From: Cyclobacteriaceae bacterium
Lineage (GTDB): Bacteria; Bacteroidota; Bacteroidia; Cytophagales; Cyclobacteriaceae
NCBI GenBank assembly: GCA_019751475.1
Contig: JAIENH010000761.1
Coordinates: 1 to 9,264 of the forward strand
Direction: 5' to 3'
DNA: 9,264 bases
Shown: one piece after another, positions 6,433-9,264 of the stretch
How positions within the stretch are numbered: the stretch's first letter is position 1
Layout of the letters: each line of letters opens with the position of its first letter
The notes under the pieces: model-generated
Database searches by the model: none
The model's input: the letters and a program-made list of their open reading frames with translations, nothing else
Told to the model about the DNA's origin: nothing
Program-made: the position numbers and the translations under genes

Positions 6433-7551
6433 TCACCTCAAGTTTGGATTCATCCAATCATCTACCTTGTCATACAACAACTGCCACAGGCTCCGCTGGG
6501 TTACTACGAAACGAGCTTGTAACGTCATTCCTTTCTTCAAAAAACCTTTATAGCCGTTTTTTAGCTCAAGAAAGTCCTTATCTAACGAGCAACGCACCTC
6601 GAAGACCGGTTTGTTATCAATGATCTTAATATCCTGAGACACGGCAGTTACCACGCCTGTGACATGGCCCCATTGGTTATAGTTAAACGCATCAACTTGC
6701 AGGCGCACCTTCATATTTTGTTTGATGAAGCCAATGTCGTTAGGCTGCACATAGGCCACTACCATCAAGCTAGTGTCAGGTGAAATCTGACCCAGTTCCT
6801 GATTGGTAAATACCATACTGCCGGGATAGACTCCCTCCAAATTCTGAACCGTACCACTTACAGGTGCTTTGATGGTGAGCATTTTCTTTTCCTTTTGTAC
6901 ACGTGCTCGCTGGCTTTCGAGTTCTTGCTTTTCTAACTGAAAATTCTTCAGTTCGCCCTGCCATTGGTTGCGCTGCGTTTCATGAAGTTGCGAGATAGCA
7001 TCCTCTGCCTTTTTCAAATCAAACTGAAAATTCTCAAACTCCATCGCAGCAATTACTTTCTCCTCAAAAAGTTTGCGCTGACGATTATATGATTCTTGGG
7101 CTTTGTTTAACGCAGTTTGGGCTTCGTTTAGTTTTTGTTGATACAAGTAGAAACTCTGGCGGTAAAGGGCGTGGGTAAAAGAAGGGGCAGTGGTGAAATT
7201 TCGAGAGGCTGTCAATGCCCGCTCAGCGTCTCTTATAAACGCCTCCGTGATTGCAATCTTCTCCGTGTAGAATTTCTCCTGTTCATTGAGGGCCTCTGAC
7301 TCAATGAGGTAAAGCAGGTCACCCACTTTCACCCTTTGATTCTCAGTAACATCTACTTTTTTTACCCGGCCAGTGGCAGCGCTTCGTATAATGGTAGTTT
7401 GAGATGCTGGGCGAATGCTAGCGAATGCCCGGACACTCACATCGGTTTTTAAATAGGGCAATGCGGCAATTGCAACAATGAAGAATGCAATGCAACTATT
7501 ATAGATTATGGCAGAGCGAGTGTGGGTGGGGAAATAGGTTTGAAGCAGCAC
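6433..7551 (-). CDS. HlyD-family membrane fusion (adaptor) protein of an ABC exporter
   Basis: This 372-residue periplasmic adaptor would link an inner-membrane peptidase-ABC exporter to an outer-membrane channel. It has a short cytosolic N-terminus and one membrane anchor (residues about 15-34). The first lipoyl half (SAATGRVKKVDVTENQRVKVG) is at about 57-77, and a long coiled coil runs from 85 to 222. The second lipoyl half (IKAPVSGTVQNLEGVYPGSM) is at about 227-246. A beta-barrel region follows (VVAYVQPNDIGFIKQNMKV, GHVTGVVTAVSQDIKIIDNK). The GTG at 7551 is the only start before an upstream stop. The N-terminus seems some 10-20 residues shorter than usual for this Bacteroidota subfamily. 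The start G is shared with the TAG of an upstream open frame (TAGTG). Its natural partner, the transporter at 5812-4219, is broken, so the protein may now lack an exporter unless another copy exists. Confidence 0.92.
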   Translation of the reverse strand: MLLQTYFPTHTRSAIIYNSCIAFFIVAIAALPYLKTDVSVRAFASIRPASQTTIIRSAATGRVKKVDVTENQRVKVGDLLYLIESEALNEQEKFYTEKIAITEAFIRDAERALTASRNFTTAPSFTHALYRQSFYLYQQKLNEAQTALNKAQESYNRQRKLFEEKVIAAMEFENFQFDLKKAEDAISQLHETQRNQWQGELKNFQLEKQELESQRARVQKEKKMLTIKAPVSGTVQNLEGVYPGSMVFTNQELGQISPDTSLMVVAYVQPNDIGFIKQNMKVRLQVDAFNYNQWGHVTGVVTAVSQDIKIIDNKPVFEVRCSLDKDFLELKNGYKGFLKKGMTLQARFVVTQRSLWQLLYDKVDDWMNPNLR

Positions 7552-7598
7552 TATTGTTTATAAATAAAGTTCAAGCCATGAACCATGTGAAATACATA

Positions 7599-7614
7599 TC
7601 CTTCTGCCGAAGGA
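7599..7614. repeat. Short hairpin between the small peptide gene and HlyD
   Basis: A 6-bp perfect stem TCCTTC/GAAGGA encloses a TGCC loop. No T-tract follows, so it is not a good terminator. It lies inside the open frame that follows the A8 tract of the 57-residue gene, and could equally be coding sequence with chance symmetry. Confidence 0.35.
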
Positions 7615-7641
7615 CTCAGCCAGTTGAGGTTGATTGAAATT

Positions 7642-7815
7642 TTAGCTTTTCTTGTTCCTTTTTTTTCTCCAATACATCCAGGCAAGTGCTATGACACATA
7701 AAATAATCAATGGCCAATACCTAGCCACTACATAACCGATACCATATCCAAGATTATAGGCGATAGACCTCTCTTGAACCTCATTTATAATAGCGTACAC
7801 AGCATAAAGTCTCAT
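7642..7815 (-). CDS. Small single-pass membrane peptide with a GxxxG motif, translationally coupled to CPBP
   Basis: This 57-residue gene has an ATG that overlaps the stop of the upstream CPBP gene as ATGA, strong evidence for translation. The N-terminal part is MRLYAVYAIINEVQERS. A glycine-rich core, AYNLGYGIGYVV (residues 19-30), carries a GxxxG motif, and a membrane helix spans about 34-49 (PLIILCVIALAWMYW). A very basic tail (RKKRNKKS) predicts an inside C-terminus. There is no obvious double-glycine leader site. The core resembles the truncated peptide at 9144-9263 (DLGYAIGW). Near the 3' end is a run of eight A. With seven, the frame would run on for 35 more residues to a TAG that touches the HlyD start. 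It might be an immunity or accessory peptide, or a bacteriocin-like product; the function is unknown. Confidence 0.65.
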   Translation of the reverse strand: MRLYAVYAIINEVQERSIAYNLGYGIGYVVARYWPLIILCVIALAWMYWRKKRNKKS

Positions 7816-8690
7816 AACTTTTGATTGGATAGCGAAATGGTTGAGGGTCTATAATATTTCCATACCACGTAGATGGCGATACAGATTATAGGGGTCAATA
7901 GAATTGACCCCTCTGCCCCAAAATCTCCACCAGTAATAAAATCAGGTGCCAATTTTTCAACAGTTAAAATACCCGCCTCCTTATGCCCACTAACATTGAA
8001 GCCAGCAATCGGCCCCTGAATAAAATTCCAAGCCCAATGCAGGCCAATGGGTGCAGATAGAGTATTTGATTTGATGAAGAGTGTCCCCAGCAAAAATCCT
8101 GATAGGGTAATATTAAAAAATCCAATTAGAGTAAAACTGTCATTGAATAAATGCATACATCCAAAAATTAAAGAAGAAATAAATATGGCGTGATAATCAC
8201 TCAATTTCTCTCTCAAATTATTGAGGATATAACCGCGCACCATAATTTCTTCTCCGATAGCTACTATAGAGAATAGGAAAAAGCTAAAAATAATCTTTGG
8301 TGAAATTGCCGAGTAGGAAAAATAAGCTGCTCCAATAATTTGCATTATTAAACAAAACGTGAGAATAATTAGGGTGCTTAATAGAAAGCCTTTTAATAGG
8401 TTCGTTATATCTAACGTCAATTTAATGTCTGTAAATCTCCTGTTCTCAATTTTACTTACCATTAAATAGGTTGAAAAAAACACGCTTAGCACAGCCGCTA
8501 TTTGAGTTGCTCCGAGATACACTAAATTACTTCTCAAAAGCGAGAGATCAGTCCCCAAACCACTGGGAAGATTTGGACTGAATATAAGTACAGGCATATA
8601 GAGAAGAACGGAGCAGAAAATCCAAAAAAGAAAATAGACTAAGAGACGTAGCCAATTGTTTTGTATTTGCATTTCTTTAACGCCTTCCAT
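7812..8690 (-). CDS. CPBP (CAAX protease/Abi) family intramembrane protease
   Basis: This is a 292-residue polytopic membrane protein of the CPBP family (type II CAAX prenyl endopeptidase, Rce1/Abi). Hydrophobic helices cover about 15-37, 54-78, 99-123 and 132-146, with more in the C-terminal half. The signature residues are present: GEEIMVRGYI with Glu147-Glu148 and Arg152, FGCMHL with His180, and LHWAWNF with His218 and Asn222. The start ATG at 8690 gives MEGVKEMQIQNNW; a second in-frame Met at residue 7 is possible. Bacterial members act as intramembrane proteases, and several protect against or process bacteriocins. That fits the adjacent peptide, HlyD and C39-exporter genes. The stop overlaps the ATG of the 57-residue peptide. 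Function as immunity protein is inferred from context. Confidence 0.9.
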   Translation of the reverse strand: MEGVKEMQIQNNWLRLLVYFLFWIFCSVLLYMPVLIFSPNLPSGLGTDLSLLRSNLVYLGATQIAAVLSVFFSTYLMVSKIENRRFTDIKLTLDITNLLKGFLLSTLIILTFCLIMQIIGAAYFSYSAISPKIIFSFFLFSIVAIGEEIMVRGYILNNLREKLSDYHAIFISSLIFGCMHLFNDSFTLIGFFNITLSGFLLGTLFIKSNTLSAPIGLHWAWNFIQGPIAGFNVSGHKEAGILTVEKLAPDFITGGDFGAEGSILLTPIICIAIYVVWKYYRPSTISLSNQKL

Positions 8691-8823
8691 TTATGTTGTT
8701 AGCGGCAGTAGCTCGTTTGAAAATATAATTCAAGATGGGGTATACTAAGACTTCGAGACGCTATTTTCTTACGCATCTATTTTTGAAACTAATATTCAGC
8801 GAAAAACAAATCAACGTGTTAGC
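8691..8823. other. Intergenic stretch upstream of CPBP, no recognised gene
   Basis: This 133-bp gap lies between the CPBP start and repeat copy 2. It probably holds the CPBP promoter. The best -7 candidate on the minus strand is TATATTTT (about 8727-8734), one base off TAnnTTTG, with no clear -33 partner. The only open frame is 25 codons with no recognisable features. Copy 2 and the terminator at 9051-9087 fill the rest of the gene-free interval up to 9143. Confidence 0.5.
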
Positions 8824-9014
8824 TTACTGAACTACCTTCGGCTAAAAGCCGAAGGGTTTAGTATCGGCTAAAGCCGACTGAAGCAATGCATATAGACTCG
8901 GAAATCATTCGGGAGAAAATCGCTGAGTCATCTAGTGTTCGCTTCATACAAAATTATTAAACTAAAGTCTTCGCCTAAAGGCGAGGGATTTTCCCCCAGA
9001 TACAGACATTAAGA
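8824..9014. repeat. 191-bp hairpin-rich repeat, copy 2
   Basis: This is the second copy of the repeat at 5240-5430, same orientation, starting with the same TTAC and ending ATTAAGA, with one difference at 8891. It is intergenic here, between the CPBP gene and the terminator of the next peptide gene, so it does no visible damage. Near identity suggests recent spread of the family. No transposase is encoded in the window, so mobility must be supplied in trans. Confidence 0.85.
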
Positions 9015-9050
9015 ATAAACAAATCAAATATGGGAGTTTCTTTAAATATA

Positions 9051-9087
9051 AGGCCTTCTCCTTTGACTCATTCAGAGGAGAAGGCCT
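9051..9087 (-). terminator. Strong hairpin terminator downstream of the edge peptide gene
   Basis: A perfect 12-bp stem (arms AGGCCTTCTCCT at 9051-9062 and AGGAGAAGGCCT at 9076-9087) has a 13-nt loop. Read on the minus strand it is followed by TTATATTTAAA, a broken T-rich tail. It lies 57 bp past the stop of the peptide gene ending at 9144. This fits factor-independent termination of that transcript and would separate it from the CPBP operon. Confidence 0.75.
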
Positions 9088-9143
9088 GAATAAACCTACT
9101 AAGTGATCAAGGCAGTGGAGTTAGCCTTATCTTCCACTTAAAG

Positions 9144-9264
9144 TTAAAGATTGGGAATATATGCTCCTGGGGAGCCACTTCTAGTAGATGCAAAACCCCT
9201 ACTTATAGTCTCAAGGCTATCAGCCATCCAGCCGTAAGCCCAACCAATTGCATATCCCAAATCC
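9144..9264 (-). CDS. C-terminus of a small GxxxG glycine-rich peptide (partial, runs off the window)
   Basis: The last 39 residues of a minus-strand gene are visible. They begin DLGYAIGWAYGWMADS and end with a polar, Ser/Gly/Pro-rich tail (STRSGSPGAYIPNL). The core holds two consecutive GxxxG motifs (GYAIG, GWAYG), as seen in two-peptide class IIb bacteriocins, where they mediate helix-helix contact. It resembles the core of the 57-residue peptide at 7642-7815. A hairpin terminator follows. The start, and any leader with a double-glycine site, lies beyond the window. Bacteriocin identity is a hypothesis based on motif and neighbours (C39 exporter, HlyD, CPBP). It could instead be the tail of an unrelated protein. 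Confidence 0.55.
   Translation of the reverse strand, partial: DLGYAIGWAYGWMADSLETISRGFASTRSGSPGAYIPNL

Noticed and set aside
6776..6964. A 62-codon frame inside the HlyD gene
   Set aside because: It lies wholly within the HlyD coiled-coil and lipoyl coding region in another frame. No independent support.
7642..7815. Double-glycine leader in the 57-residue peptide
   Set aside because: No GG, GA or GS site follows a typical amphipathic leader with the usual spaced hydrophobic and acidic residues. The glycines belong to the GxxxG core beside the membrane helix, so it is not called a C39 substrate.
8691..8823. Possible 25-codon gene upstream of CPBP (MRKKIASRSLSIPHL...)
   Set aside because: It has no recognisable motif, hydrophobic segment or leader site and sits where the CPBP promoter is expected. 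Length is within chance.
5240..9014. CRISPR array or diversity-generating retroelement
   Set aside because: There are only two repeat copies, 191 bp each and 3.6 kb apart, with no spacer pattern, no reverse transcriptase, and no template/variable repeat with adenine-biased differences.

Overview
The window looks like chromosomal DNA of a Bacteroidota bacterium, probably of the Cytophagales/Chitinophagales kind. The evidence is protein style (a SWIM-SNF2 helicase starting YGRTWWGGQWL, a C39-peptidase ABC exporter and its HlyD partner), TAnnTTTG-type promoter boxes, moderately AT-rich DNA, and starts without clear Shine-Dalgarno sequences. The taxonomic placement is inference; no rRNA or other marker is present.

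Layout. (1) 144-4016, plus strand: a full-length SWIM/SNF2 helicase followed within about 20 bp by a conserved 110-residue protein of unknown function, probably one operon. (2) 4017-4218: a short convergent intergenic region with a perfect 23-nt palindrome. (3) 4219-9264, mostly minus strand: an export locus of bacteriocin or double-glycine-peptide type. Read in its own direction it holds the end of a small glycine-rich peptide gene (9264-9144) with a strong terminator hairpin, a CPBP/Abi-family membrane protease (8690-7812), a 57-residue membrane peptide whose ATG overlaps the protease stop (7815-7642), a HlyD-type adaptor (7551-6433), and a C39-peptidase ABC transporter (5812-4219) that is broken. 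(4) Between the adaptor and the transporter, on the opposite strand, sits a two-gene toxin/antitoxin-like pair (5891-6408) with its own promoter boxes.

The most striking structure is a 191-bp repeat present twice in the same orientation (5240-5430 and 8824-9014) with one mismatch. It begins with TTAC, carries several short hairpins built on GGCTAAAGCC-like cores, and has no long open frame, so it looks like a non-autonomous IS200/IS605- or REP-type element. One copy lies exactly where the transporter is broken. The reading frame on each side is native up to the repeat boundary, but about 230-260 residues of the membrane domain are missing between the halves. The exporter has therefore lost its channel while keeping an intact peptidase domain and an intact ATPase domain.

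The second notable point is the pair of small peptides. The 57-residue peptide and the truncated peptide at the window edge share an [ND]LGYxIG[YW] core containing a GxxxG motif. Together with a CPBP protein (a family that includes bacteriocin immunity proteins), HlyD and a C39 exporter, this suggests the locus once made and exported GxxxG-type peptides. That functional reading is a hypothesis.
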